Shown in pieces: positions 8,209 through 16,059 of a DNA stretch of 64,000 nt (positions are counted from its first letter, which is position 1; every line of letters begins with the position of its first letter). The DNA lies in assembly GCF_003260195.1 (NCBI RefSeq), contig NZ_QEIH01000010.1:1-64000 (forward strand), given 5' to 3'. The notes beneath the pieces were generated by a model. The model saw nothing but the letters and a program-made list of their open reading frames with translations. It made no database searches and was not told the origin of the DNA. The DNA is from Lutibacter citreus (GTDB lineage: Bacteria > Bacteroidota > Bacteroidia > Flavobacteriales > Flavobacteriaceae). Both the position numbers and the translations under genes were made by a program.

Positions 8209-9408
8209 TTATTCATACTTTTCTAATAAATTTTCTGTAATGTGAAACATATTATTGTTTCCCAAATCTTCAAATCTTAGATATAAATTCCCAGAATCTT
8301 TATTTATTGAAATAGTATTTATTTGATAAATTTCTATTGAAGTAACATCTTTAAAATATCTGTCCTTATTTATTAATTCATTAAAATGAGGTAATACATA
8401 CTTCAATAAATTATCTAAATCGTGATCGACTTTACTTGGTTTTTCATAAAAAAATTTTAAAGCTAGAGCGGGGTTTTTAGGTAGTAGTTTCCCATTTAGA
8501 ACTTTCCATTCTTTCAATTTTGTGTTAATCCTATCTTTAAAAAGCTTGCTTTCACCTTGAGAAACAGGAACGCTTCCGAAATTTATATTATATCGACCAT
8601 TTAGAGTTGTTACTCTTTCAATTTTAGTTAGGGTCTTAGAAAGATTAGAAAGAATTGAATTATTTTTCACCGTTTCTGGTTGATCGGTAATTAATGTTAG
8701 AATAGAACTAGCTGATGATTTAGAGTTTAATTTTAAAAACTGTTGACCTTTTTCCTCCTCAAATAATTGGTTTTGGAATTCGTCATAATCTATTTTCGTT
8801 CCGTCAATTTCAATTTTCAGACCTTCAATTTTAACAGGTTTGTAATAGTCTAAATCATTCAACCTTCTTTGACTTTCTTCATACTCATTATCCTCTGAGA
8901 ATGAATATATTTTTCTATTAGAAAATTTTCCAAATTCTAAATCCCTAGCAAATTCTAAATTAGAAATAAAATCTCTAAATGGTCTTATGGATATAGTAAG
9001 TTCCTGTTCCTCATTTTTATTTGATTTCCAATAATGGGCCGATAATGCTTTGATTTGAGAATCATCTTTTATTAATAAGTACTTTCGCCTAGTAGCTATT
9101 TCTTTTTGTGGTTTTTGAATTAAGTCAATATAATGTTTAAGTAAAGATTGAATAGCGGGCGAGTTACTTTGATTTATTTTAAAAGAAAATTCAATAGCAA
9201 CATTTGCTCTGAAACAATTTTTCTTTATACTTGTTAGTTCAGAAAGCACAAATTTTTGAAATTTAATGTTTTCTATAAGGCTCTTACTTCTTTTAGTCTG
9301 GTATTTCCCTACCTTATATGAAATGAAAATTGAGTTTTTCCCCATTTGATTCCGATACTGATACCTTCGACCTTCAAATGATTCTAGAAATTCATTTCGA
9401 TTACTCAT
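8209..9408 (-). CDS. putative RusA-like resolvase-fold protein (possibly duplicated domain)
   Basis: A 399-aa soluble protein that I can only tentatively classify. Near the C-terminus, residues 326-355 (KVDHDLDNLLKYVLPHF, then FKDV) resemble the acidic active-site region of RusA Holliday-junction resolvases (pattern PDxDNLxKxxLD, then an acidic pair). An N-terminal segment, SLLKHYIDLIQ followed by YLLIKDDSQIKALSAHYW, resembles the second half of the same motif with the first acidic pair lost. This suggests two RusA-like halves, one degenerate. The RusA match is by eye and weak. It stands alone between a 74-bp repeat (3' side) and an IS relic (5' side). Confidence 0.45.
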   Translation of the reverse strand: MSNRNEFLESFEGRRYQYRNQMGKNSIFISYKVGKYQTKRSKSLIENIKFQKFVLSELTSIKKNCFRANVAIEFSFKINQSNSPAIQSLLKHYIDLIQKPQKEIATRRKYLLIKDDSQIKALSAHYWKSNKNEEQELTISIRPFRDFISNLEFARDLEFGKFSNRKIYSFSEDNEYEESQRRLNDLDYYKPVKIEGLKIEIDGTKIDYDEFQNQLFEEEKGQQFLKLNSKSSASSILTLITDQPETVKNNSILSNLSKTLTKIERVTTLNGRYNINFGSVPVSQGESKLFKDRINTKLKEWKVLNGKLLPKNPALALKFFYEKPSKVDHDLDNLLKYVLPHFNELINKDRYFKDVTSIEIYQINTISINKDSGNLYLRFEDLGNNNMFHITENLLEKYE

Positions 9409-9418
9409 ATTATTTTTC

Positions 9419-9845
9419 TGTCTTGTCCTGAAATATGGCTACAGGTTAAAATTGATTTTACGCTGTTAATTTATATACCATATTTGGTGTTTTAAAGTCT
9501 AAAGATAAGTGTAATCTTATTTCGTTGTATAATTTAATTGCATTTTTTGCTGCTCTTATAGCGTGCGCCACGTTCATAAAGGTTTGATCAAGATAAAACA
9601 CATCTTTTAATATTTCATTTACACGTTTTGCCATTGCATTTTCATAACAATGATTTTCTTCAGTCATACAAATGTTAATCTATTTTCTTTAAAGAATATT
9701 GGTGTATAAATTGCTGTAATATTGTATTCCTCTAGCTCAATGATGTATGAATCCTTTAATGTTTAAAATTATGTAGCCTTTATTCAGGACGAGTCAAATT
9801 GTAATAAGTTGTCTAATTTTAATCAACCTATTTCAGGAAAGTACA
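9419..9845 (-). mobile_element. internally deleted IS3-family relic with terminal inverted repeats
   Basis: About 427 bp flanked by imperfect inverted ends: TGTCTTGTCCTGAAATA at 9419-9435 and, on the other strand, TGTACTTTCCTGAAATA from 9845 inward. Between them only the C-terminal end of a transposase orfB survives, so most of a normal IS3 (about 1.2-1.5 kb) has been lost. Its ends differ from the IS at the left edge of the window, so it is a different element. Confidence 0.65.
9458..9667 (-). pseudogene. IS3 transposase orfB, C-terminal remnant
   Basis: Sixty-nine codons match the final part of IS3-type integrases: EENHCYENAMAKRVNEILKD and the downstream region FYLDQTF, then YNEIRLHLSLDFKTPNMVY. 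The glutamate of the DDE triad falls in the ENAMAKRVNEILK segment. The upstream catalytic part is absent. Confidence 0.85.
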
Positions 9846-9863
9846 TTGTTTGGGCTTGCTTTT

Positions 9864-10565
9864 TTATTCAATTACTGTCGTTAATATTCCTTTTTCGTCA
9901 ATGATTTGTTTCTTGTTTTCATATGTTTCAACGAGAGAGAATCCATTATAAAATGGTTCGATCATTAAATATCTTTCTTTATATAGTTCATCTCCATTTT
10001 TGTTAATATGAAACCACCCGTTTTTGTCTTTAGCTGTTGCGTATTTTTTGTGAAAAACACCCAAATCGAGAAATATCTTACTATTTATTAATTGACCTTT
10101 TTCATTGATGTGTCTAAAACCATTTTTAGTCTTTACGCAAGCAATTCCATCTTTATAATCTCCTGCATATAAATAATTTTCTGTGTAGATTCTTTTTCCT
10201 GATAAATTGATGTGAAAATAGTTGTTTTTTATATCACGAACAGAACAAATCTTTTCTTGATAGTTTCCTATCCAAGAATAAGAAGTTGAATATACTTTTT
10301 CTCCTTTTGTATTAAGATGAACCCATTTATTATTTAAAACAACACTTGCTCTTTCGCAATAATATCCAAAAGTTCTATCATAGCGTTCTTTGTAAAGCTC
10401 TTTTCCTTGTATATCGATATGATACCAACCTGATTCATCATAAACAGGAGCAAAACCCTCTGAATGAAACTTTAATACTTCTAAAAATTTCTTGTTAAAA
10501 ACGGGCTCTTCATTGTAAGTGAAATGTGTTCCATCTTTTGATATTTTGATTTCAGTATATTTCAT
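9864..10565 (-). CDS. WG-repeat (KWG) protein, operon partner of sugar/radical-SAM enzymes
   Basis: A 233-aa protein built of roughly eight repeats of the WG type, with units such as GWYHIDIQGKELYKERYDR, KWVHLNTKGEKVYSTSYSW and GWFHINKNGDELYKERYLM. Each unit ends in a conserved Lys/Glu-Tyr (ELYKERY, KVYSTSY, RIYTENY). There is no signal peptide. It begins directly at the stop codon of the upstream glycosyltransferase/phosphatase gene, so the three leftward genes 9864-14233 form one operon. WG repeats are generally taken as binding scaffolds; in this setting the protein could be a scaffold or a modified substrate, which is inference. Confidence 0.75.
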   Translation of the reverse strand: MKYTEIKISKDGTHFTYNEEPVFNKKFLEVLKFHSEGFAPVYDESGWYHIDIQGKELYKERYDRTFGYYCERASVVLNNKWVHLNTKGEKVYSTSYSWIGNYQEKICSVRDIKNNYFHINLSGKRIYTENYLYAGDYKDGIACVKTKNGFRHINEKGQLINSKIFLDLGVFHKKYATAKDKNGWFHINKNGDELYKERYLMIEPFYNGFSLVETYENKKQIIDEKGILTTVIE

Positions 10566-11963
10566 TTAGCAAACTATTTTTGATTTTAAGAACTCTATTT
10601 GTTCATTAGATATTTCGCAAGATTTAAAGTATTCAATTATTCCTCCTTTTTCATAAACTGCATCAAGTAGTATTTGAATATAATTTTCTTTAGTATCCAT
10701 TTTACTTGCTAAATAGTCTAATAAAATAGTTTCTTTATTCGCTCCAGATAACAAATGAAATAAGGTAATTATTATGCCTGTTCTATCTTTTCCTGCGTGA
10801 CAATGAATGTTAATTGCGCCAATTGAGTTAATAACTGCTTCAATTACTAATTTTATTGATGCTTTACATTCATTTGAGAAAAAATGGTAAGCAATTTCTG
10901 TATTTGTTCCTGTGTTATGTATATTCTGAAATTCAACACTTTGCTTCCAAGGGTCAAAAGGAGCGTGAATAATTTTATATTTATCTTGCTGTTTTTTGTT
11001 GTAAAAAATCTCCTTTAATTCTCTATCTGCTCGTAAATCAACTATTGTTTCAATATTTTTAGATTGTAAATGACTTTCTAAACTCGATTCATTTTTATAT
11101 AAACACAAAGCTGAACTACGATAAATAATTCCTTTTTTTAATTTTGGATTGTATTTTGATACATCCCTAAAATTTTTTATTTTTTCTATATTTTTATGAT
11201 AATGATTCCAAACATCATTTTTATAGTACTTGTCCCAATGTGGATAATGACAATAATTGCAACCACAAAAATGACCTACACAATACTCTGTTATAATATT
11301 TTCTTTTTTTTTATTTATGAATTCAATAGTGTTAGACTGGAAAACATCACTTTTTGGTAAAATAAATAGTTCTCTATTTGAATTAGTAAATTCATTAACA
11401 ATAAATCCTTGTTCAGCTATAAATCTTTCTGATAATAAGTCTACTTCAGGAAGTGTAACACTAAATTGAGGTGGATAACCAATTATTCCAGCATTTAATT
11501 CATATTCTTTTGGGATTGATTGGTCGTAGTTCCCATAATTTCGTCCATTCCAGTCAGAGTTCAATAATAATCCATCCGATTTGAGCCATTTAATAATAGC
11601 TTTAGGTACTTTCCAAAAGACAATGTCAGAATCCAAGACTAATTCATATTTTTGTGAATTGATACGTAAAGGGATATACTTCCAAAATGAATTTTTCATT
11701 TCATTACCCCATTCGTTTTTCCCCTCTAATAAAGTTGCTTTATTTAGAGTTATTCGTTTTAATTTTTCTAAAGAATTAGAATTTGATAAGGAATTGTATA
11801 CTATATGCATTTCTGCATTTGGAAATAATTTTAAAGCAAATAGCAAACTACATTCAAGCATATCAAATGCTTGTAAGGAAGTTGGTCTTTCTTTTGTTTC
11901 TCCGAAAGTCCAGCGAATAACTAAGTTTGAAAAATCTATCATATAGGTTTTCTCATATTGCAA
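10566..11963 (-). CDS. fusion: glycosyltransferase-like domain + tyrosine phosphatase (Y_phosphatase3 type)
   Basis: This 465-aa protein joins two unrelated activities. The N-terminal ~250 residues look like a nucleotide-sugar glycosyltransferase fold, with the DXD-like motif VLDSDIVFW (D111, D113) and later a Cys/His-rich stretch (HFCGCNYCHYPHWDKYY). The C-terminal ~190 residues are a dual-specificity/tyrosine phosphatase: IIYRSSAL, then TIVDLRADRE, then the signature HCHAGKDRTG with catalytic Cys388. The cysteine and arginine are intact. The start overlaps the end of the upstream GT4/radical-SAM gene by 25 nt, and the WG-repeat gene follows without a gap, indicating translational coupling. 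The glycosyltransferase assignment is by pattern; the phosphatase is clear. Confidence 0.7.
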   Translation of the reverse strand: MQYEKTYMIDFSNLVIRWTFGETKERPTSLQAFDMLECSLLFALKLFPNAEMHIVYNSLSNSNSLEKLKRITLNKATLLEGKNEWGNEMKNSFWKYIPLRINSQKYELVLDSDIVFWKVPKAIIKWLKSDGLLLNSDWNGRNYGNYDQSIPKEYELNAGIIGYPPQFSVTLPEVDLLSERFIAEQGFIVNEFTNSNRELFILPKSDVFQSNTIEFINKKKENIITEYCVGHFCGCNYCHYPHWDKYYKNDVWNHYHKNIEKIKNFRDVSKYNPKLKKGIIYRSSALCLYKNESSLESHLQSKNIETIVDLRADRELKEIFYNKKQQDKYKIIHAPFDPWKQSVEFQNIHNTGTNTEIAYHFFSNECKASIKLVIEAVINSIGAINIHCHAGKDRTGIIITLFHLLSGANKETILLDYLASKMDTKENYIQILLDAVYEKGGIIEYFKSCEISNEQIEFLKSKIVC

Positions 11964-14233
11964 GTTTTACAAAGTGCATTCGATTTATAATTTTTTACAA
12001 GATTTGTATAAATAGGACTTTTTATAACCTCTTTAATTGTTTTTGTTTCAATGTTTCCGAAATCACCCAATGATTTTCGTAAATTGTCTGGAGCACAACA
12101 AGGAGAAATAACGCCTGTTGGAGGTATCCAAAGTTCTTTTTCAAGAAAAGGACATTCATATTCTATAGGAATAGCATTAATTGCTTTTTCATTAATTGGT
12201 ATAATGTTTTCTAAAATAATTTGCTCTCCATTTGGTTTTTTAAATTCTTTTTGAACTTTAAGAGCTTGTCTAACATACTTATTCCATTGTTGAACACTTT
12301 CATTACTATCTTTCATTGATAGCTTTTTTATTTCTTCAAAATGAGCCCAAAGCTGATGTCCTTTTACTCTATCAACCCCTAAAGAAATTGCTAATTTTAT
12401 AATATCAGCTAATTCGTGCATATTATTCTGCATAAAAGTAAGCTGAAATGTTACTCGACAAAAATAACCTGTTTCCTTTTGATATTCGTTTCTATATTTT
12501 ATAAACTCTTTTACATTTGAGATTGATTTATTGAAATCAATCCCTAACATTATTTTTTTTGTTGTTTGTTCGGTTGCACCATTCCAACTTATTTTTACAT
12601 CTGTAGTATTTGGGACTATTAATTTAGCCCATTCTGTTACAGTTTTCTTGGGAAATGTTCCGTTTGTTGTTAAATTTATTTTGATGTTTTTTTGTTGTGC
12701 TAATTCAAATATTTGGTCAAACTTTTTGTAAAGTAAAGGTTCATCCATAGTTGAAGGAATAATTTCTGTAACACCCAATTTTTCGGCTTGTTCAAATATA
12801 TCTTCAACCGTTTCAAATTTCATTCTTCTGCGTTTTACACCTGTTTTCTGGTACAGATTTGGAATAAAATCACTGTATGGACTGTGTTCTTCACACATTA
12901 TACATTTCAAGTTACAATCTTCTGGGTTTGTATCAATTGTAATTCTCCAAAGTTTCGGTTTAATGAAACTACTATACATTGTTTCTAATTCTTTACAATG
13001 TTCTTGAATGTTAGGAACGCTACCGTCTTTAGAAAAAAGATAACCTTTTTCTCCAAATTGTTTTAACAAATTGGGGTTTGCGATAGCAAACCTCATTTGT
13101 TTAATTAAGGATTTGGTATTTCTATGCTCAAATAAAAGTCCATTAACTTTATGCTCAACATATTCTTTCATTCCTCCAATATTTGCTGTTATTACAGGTA
13201 CTTTACAAGATTGAGATTCGTGAATTACAAGAGGGGAGTTTTCTGTCCAAATAGATGGAACTACAATACAATCTACTTTTGCTAAAACTTCATTTGCTAA
13301 GTTTTTATTGATGTATTCGCCAACAAATTCAATTTTGTTTTTAGATTTCTGAGCAAGTTGTTTTAATGCTTTCGTACTTTGTCCGTTTACTCGACCATAA
13401 ATTCGGAGTGTTGCAGTTTCTTCTATTTCATTAAACGCCTCTATTAATTGATTAATTCCTTTTGCTGGAATATGAGTTCCAATATAACCAAAAGTAAAAT
13501 TTGATGTTTCTTTTGTTTTTTCAGTTGGAGTTAAATATTCAGTTGGAAAACCATAATCAAGATAAGTAATTTTGTCTTTTGGAACAGAAAATTCATATAC
13601 AAACCTATTTAATAAGTATTTTGATGGAGCAATAAATAAATCAACTTTATTAATTATTGATTTTGTCTCAATCATTCTATTGTGAACCCATTTACTCCAA
13701 CTTGCAATATCTTGATTTTCGTCAAATGAATTTCCACTAAAATATACTTTGTAACAACTTGTGGCGCATTTGCTATCTTCTTGTTTAGAACATAATTGAT
13801 TATTGTTTTCAAGTCCAATACTACGAGTTAAAAATTGACCTCTTGGACACATTAACCAGAAATCGTGTAGAGTAAATATTATTGGTATTCTTTGTTTATT
13901 GAGTTCATCAATTAAACCTGTAGATAAGTGGTTTAAATGTCCTATGTGAGCAACATCAGGATTTATTGATTTTATTAAATTGGCAAAATTCTCATCAATT
14001 TTCTTGTGTTTATATCCATCTTTTCCTTGTGGATTATTTACAAAATAGAAATCGAGATTTTGATGTTCGTTTTTGTGTCTTATTTCGAAATCTTTACTAT
14101 AAGGATTTTCTTCTCTTGTGAAAACTGAAATTTTATGAGTTTTTGATAATTCGTTACAAATTGATTGGCTATATACTTCTGAACCTGCATTGTAACTTGT
14201 AGGATATCCGTGAATAATTTTTAGTATGTGCAT
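11939..14233 (-). CDS. fusion: GT4 glycosyltransferase + radical SAM/SPASM enzyme
   Basis: A 764-aa protein. Residues 1 to about 400 form a GT-B fold of family GT4: GYPTSYNAGSEVYS, HDFWLMCPRGQF, GYIGTHIPAKGINQLIEAF and the C-terminal PSIWTENSPLVIHESQSCKVPV region with the EX7E-like glutamate pair. Residues about 430-764 are a radical SAM domain with the cluster motif C440-x3-C444-x2-C447 (CNLKCIMC), followed by a C-terminal SPASM-type cluster region (SPCCAPD, then ALCKTCNMRKP). It heads the three-gene operon ending in the WG-repeat protein. A radical SAM enzyme of this kind modifies peptides, proteins or sugars; combined with glycosyl transfer it points to a modified glycoconjugate or peptide, but the product cannot be read from sequence. 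Confidence 0.8.
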   Translation of the reverse strand: MHILKIIHGYPTSYNAGSEVYSQSICNELSKTHKISVFTREENPYSKDFEIRHKNEHQNLDFYFVNNPQGKDGYKHKKIDENFANLIKSINPDVAHIGHLNHLSTGLIDELNKQRIPIIFTLHDFWLMCPRGQFLTRSIGLENNNQLCSKQEDSKCATSCYKVYFSGNSFDENQDIASWSKWVHNRMIETKSIINKVDLFIAPSKYLLNRFVYEFSVPKDKITYLDYGFPTEYLTPTEKTKETSNFTFGYIGTHIPAKGINQLIEAFNEIEETATLRIYGRVNGQSTKALKQLAQKSKNKIEFVGEYINKNLANEVLAKVDCIVVPSIWTENSPLVIHESQSCKVPVITANIGGMKEYVEHKVNGLLFEHRNTKSLIKQMRFAIANPNLLKQFGEKGYLFSKDGSVPNIQEHCKELETMYSSFIKPKLWRITIDTNPEDCNLKCIMCEEHSPYSDFIPNLYQKTGVKRRRMKFETVEDIFEQAEKLGVTEIIPSTMDEPLLYKKFDQIFELAQQKNIKINLTTNGTFPKKTVTEWAKLIVPNTTDVKISWNGATEQTTKKIMLGIDFNKSISNVKEFIKYRNEYQKETGYFCRVTFQLTFMQNNMHELADIIKLAISLGVDRVKGHQLWAHFEEIKKLSMKDSNESVQQWNKYVRQALKVQKEFKKPNGEQIILENIIPINEKAINAIPIEYECPFLEKELWIPPTGVISPCCAPDNLRKSLGDFGNIETKTIKEVIKSPIYTNLVKNYKSNALCKTCNMRKPI

Positions 14234-14426
14234 ATTTTGGGTAGTTCAAAATTTTTTCTAATATATTTTGATTGGTTTTCGGTGTTTTTTTTATAAGTCA
14301 TAACGGTTTTGAATATGAAAAGTTGTGAATTTTTAAGTACTACCTTTTCGATTTATAACTGACCTTTGTTTTATTATTATCTTTCGTTTAAGGCCTAAGT
14401 CTTAAAGCCTCTATTTTTTATATACG
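14234..14426. promoter_or_regulatory. upstream region of the GT/radical-SAM operon
   Basis: This gap lies 5' of the three-gene leftward operon and must hold its promoter. It contains a TAACGGTT element (about 14299) similar to that at 6766. No coding frame is visible. Confidence 0.4.
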
Positions 14427-14500
14427 ATGACACCTATAGAAGTACTTTAGTGAAAAATTAATCAATTTTTACTTGTTTTTTACCACAGTACTTTGTTGTA
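14427..14500. repeat. 74-bp repeat, copy 2
   Basis: Identical over 74 bp to 8125-8198. As there, it ends exactly 10 nt before the stop codon position of a leftward gene (14511-14855), although the two genes are unrelated. Confidence 0.8.
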
Positions 14501-14510
14501 AACTGTGCTT

Positions 14511-14855
14511 TTATTTTTCCGCCATTAATTTCGTGTAAAATTTTTCTTTTTTCGCATTATTTGTTGCTTTTTCATATAAATCAAAAAGTCCGAATAAATA
14601 AAGTCTTTCGTTCATTGTCATTCCTCCAATTCCGTTAATTGCAGAGTCTCTAAATTCCGACCATATTCCGTAAACTTTTTCAAAATCCGCTTTTTTGTCA
14701 ATCCACGCATTTCCAAGATACCGTTCAACATTTTCTTTTAATTCAAGAGCATTTTGTTCGTTAGTTTTCCATTTTTGGATAAATTCCGCTAATTCTTGAA
14801 CATTTTTTTCAGATGATATTTTTCTGATATTTTTTGTCAATTCATCAATATTCAT
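14511..14855 (-). CDS. hypothetical protein, 114 aa
   Basis: A small soluble, helix-rich protein (start MNIDELTKNIRKISSEKN; later IQKWKTNEQNALELKENVER and MTMNERLYLFGLFDLYEKA). No known domain, signal peptide or membrane segment is recognised. It sits between a 74-bp repeat and a GCATTGTTTACAA repeat as a one-gene module, as expected for a mobile gene cassette. Confidence 0.55.
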   Translation of the reverse strand: MNIDELTKNIRKISSEKNVQELAEFIQKWKTNEQNALELKENVERYLGNAWIDKKADFEKVYGIWSEFRDSAINGIGGMTMNERLYLFGLFDLYEKATNNAKKEKFYTKLMAEK

Positions 14856-14876
14856 TTCCGCAAGAGTGGTTTTTCA

Positions 14877-14889
14877 GCATTGTTTACAA
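14877..14889. repeat. 13-bp direct repeat, left copy
   Basis: GCATTGTTTACAA occurs here and again at 15294-15306, delimiting the gene 14896-15246. Confidence 0.6.
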
Positions 14890-14895
14890 TTGTGC

Positions 14896-15246
14896 TTATA
14901 AATCAGATACTTTTCTTTTTAACCAATTCATAAAATCCTCTCTATTATATTCTTTCCATTCATTTGTCAGAAGATATTCAGTTTCTCGGTTTTCAATCGG
15001 TTTTGCATAATATCTCGGATTTCCATTTATCAATCCGTTTTCTTTCAGAGATATTTTTTTGTCCACTTTTTTTAGAATAGGGAAGATTACGTTAAAAGTA
15101 AATTTAGAGTAATCTTTTTTCAGTAAATTTTGAATTTCATTTTCAGAAATTAAATCCTTTTCCAAAATTATAGATATTGTATTCTTAACTAATTTTCCAA
15201 TTTTCAATTTGTCAAGTTCTTTTTTTTCGCTCTCTGATATTTCCAT
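14896..15246 (-). CDS. hypothetical protein, 116 aa, in a repeat-bounded module
   Basis: A charged helical protein (MEISESEKKELDKLKIGKLV at the start) whose body contains a winged-helix-like succession: ISENEIQNLLKKDYSKFTF, then RYYAKPIENRETEYLLTNEW. This pattern, a short helical DNA-binding-like region followed by a YLLTNEW strand, recalls small proteins of unknown function near restriction genes, but I cannot name a family. It is bounded by 13-bp direct repeats at 14877-14889 and 15294-15306. Confidence 0.55.
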   Translation of the reverse strand: MEISESEKKELDKLKIGKLVKNTISIILEKDLISENEIQNLLKKDYSKFTFNVIFPILKKVDKKISLKENGLINGNPRYYAKPIENRETEYLLTNEWKEYNREDFMNWLKRKVSDL

Positions 15247-15293
15247 AATTCCGATTTTCTATCTATGATTTTTCAAATGCGTACTGCTTTTCG

Positions 15294-15306
15294 GCATTGT
15301 TTACAA
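15294..15306. repeat. 13-bp direct repeat, right copy
   Basis: Second copy of GCATTGTTTACAA, overlapping the first bases of hairpin repeat H3. Confidence 0.6.
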
Positions 15307-15381
15307 CGGTATTTTATAAGATTTGTGCGACTGAGAAATCGGAGATTTTTCGGTGGTAGCAAATCGTTTGTTGAATGTTTG
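15303..15381. repeat. hairpin repeat H3
   Basis: About 89% identical over 79 bp to 7964-8042. It can fold through AACG/CGTT, GATTTGT/GCAAATC and the inner GAGAAATC/GATTTTTC pairing. It lies between the 116-aa and 200-aa leftward genes. Confidence 0.65.
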
Positions 15382-15426
15382 TCGGTTCGTTATTTAGTTT
15401 AGATGTAAGCATAAATTTTATGAGGT

Positions 15427-15441
15427 GTTAGCTAAAGTAAT
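15427..15441. repeat. 15-bp inverted repeat flanking a gene, left arm
   Basis: GTTAGCTAAAGTAAT; its reverse complement matches 16045-16059 at 14 of 15 positions. The pair brackets the gene 15444-16046. Confidence 0.6.
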
Positions 15442-15443
15442 TA

Positions 15444-16046
15444 TCAGTTTTGTTGTCCTACTGCATAAACTAAATCCAAAAAGTATCGTCTATAAACCTC
15501 TTTGTTAAACTTTCTATTCGGTATTTTATCAATCGATTTATTCAAAATTTCTAATCCCTTTTTATTGAATCCTCCATCTGCCTCATACTTGTCTAATATT
15601 ACGCAAAACTCATATTGCCATCCTTTTTTCTCTTTTGACAATTGATTATATCTGTATTCTGTGTTAGCAAAACATCCTTTATTCGAAAATGTCATAAAAA
15701 TCATTGAAGTATCAAATCTCATAAATTCTGAAAACTCAAATATTTTTTTTGAGGTTATCTTTTTATCAAAAGATTTTTGCAATAAATCTTTATATCCTTT
15801 TTTGGTTATTTCGTTAAGAATTTTCTCATCTAATAAAAAGTTTTCAAATAGTGAATAGATATTTTTTACAGAATCAATTTTACTCTCTGGAATTGGGTAA
15901 AATGAATTATTAATACTTTCTGATAATTCTAAATCCTTGCATAATTGAAATTTCTCATCCCAAACTTCACTTTCAATGTTTCGTGTCGTAGAGCAGGAAG
16001 TAATTAAAATCGTTGAAATTATCAATATGTAAAAATATTTCGTCAT
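15444..16046 (-). CDS. putative lipoprotein, 200 aa
   Basis: The N-terminus MTKYFYILIISTILITSCST is a lipoprotein signal peptide with Cys at residue 18. The remainder is helical and charged with two further cysteines (LQKSFDKK region, then SNKGCFAN and YEFCVIL). I recognise no family. The gene fits closely between two 15-bp inverted repeats, one overlapping the start codon, which is unusual and suggests that gene and repeats move together. Confidence 0.6.
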   Translation of the reverse strand: MTKYFYILIISTILITSCSTTRNIESEVWDEKFQLCKDLELSESINNSFYPIPESKIDSVKNIYSLFENFLLDEKILNEITKKGYKDLLQKSFDKKITSKKIFEFSEFMRFDTSMIFMTFSNKGCFANTEYRYNQLSKEKKGWQYEFCVILDKYEADGGFNKKGLEILNKSIDKIPNRKFNKEVYRRYFLDLVYAVGQQN

Positions 16047-16059
16047 TATTTTAGCTAAC
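16045..16059. repeat. 15-bp inverted repeat flanking a gene, right arm
   Basis: ATTATTTTAGCTAAC, inverted counterpart of 15427-15441 (one mismatch). Beyond it up to 16328 I see no gene. Confidence 0.6.

Noticed and set aside
4562-16059. CRISPR array
   Set aside because: The repeats are irregularly spaced by whole genes, differ in type and are not separated by uniform spacers.
4562-16059. Classical integron
   Set aside because: No integrase gene, no attI, and the core sites only partly match the attC consensus; kept only as a cassette-like hypothesis.
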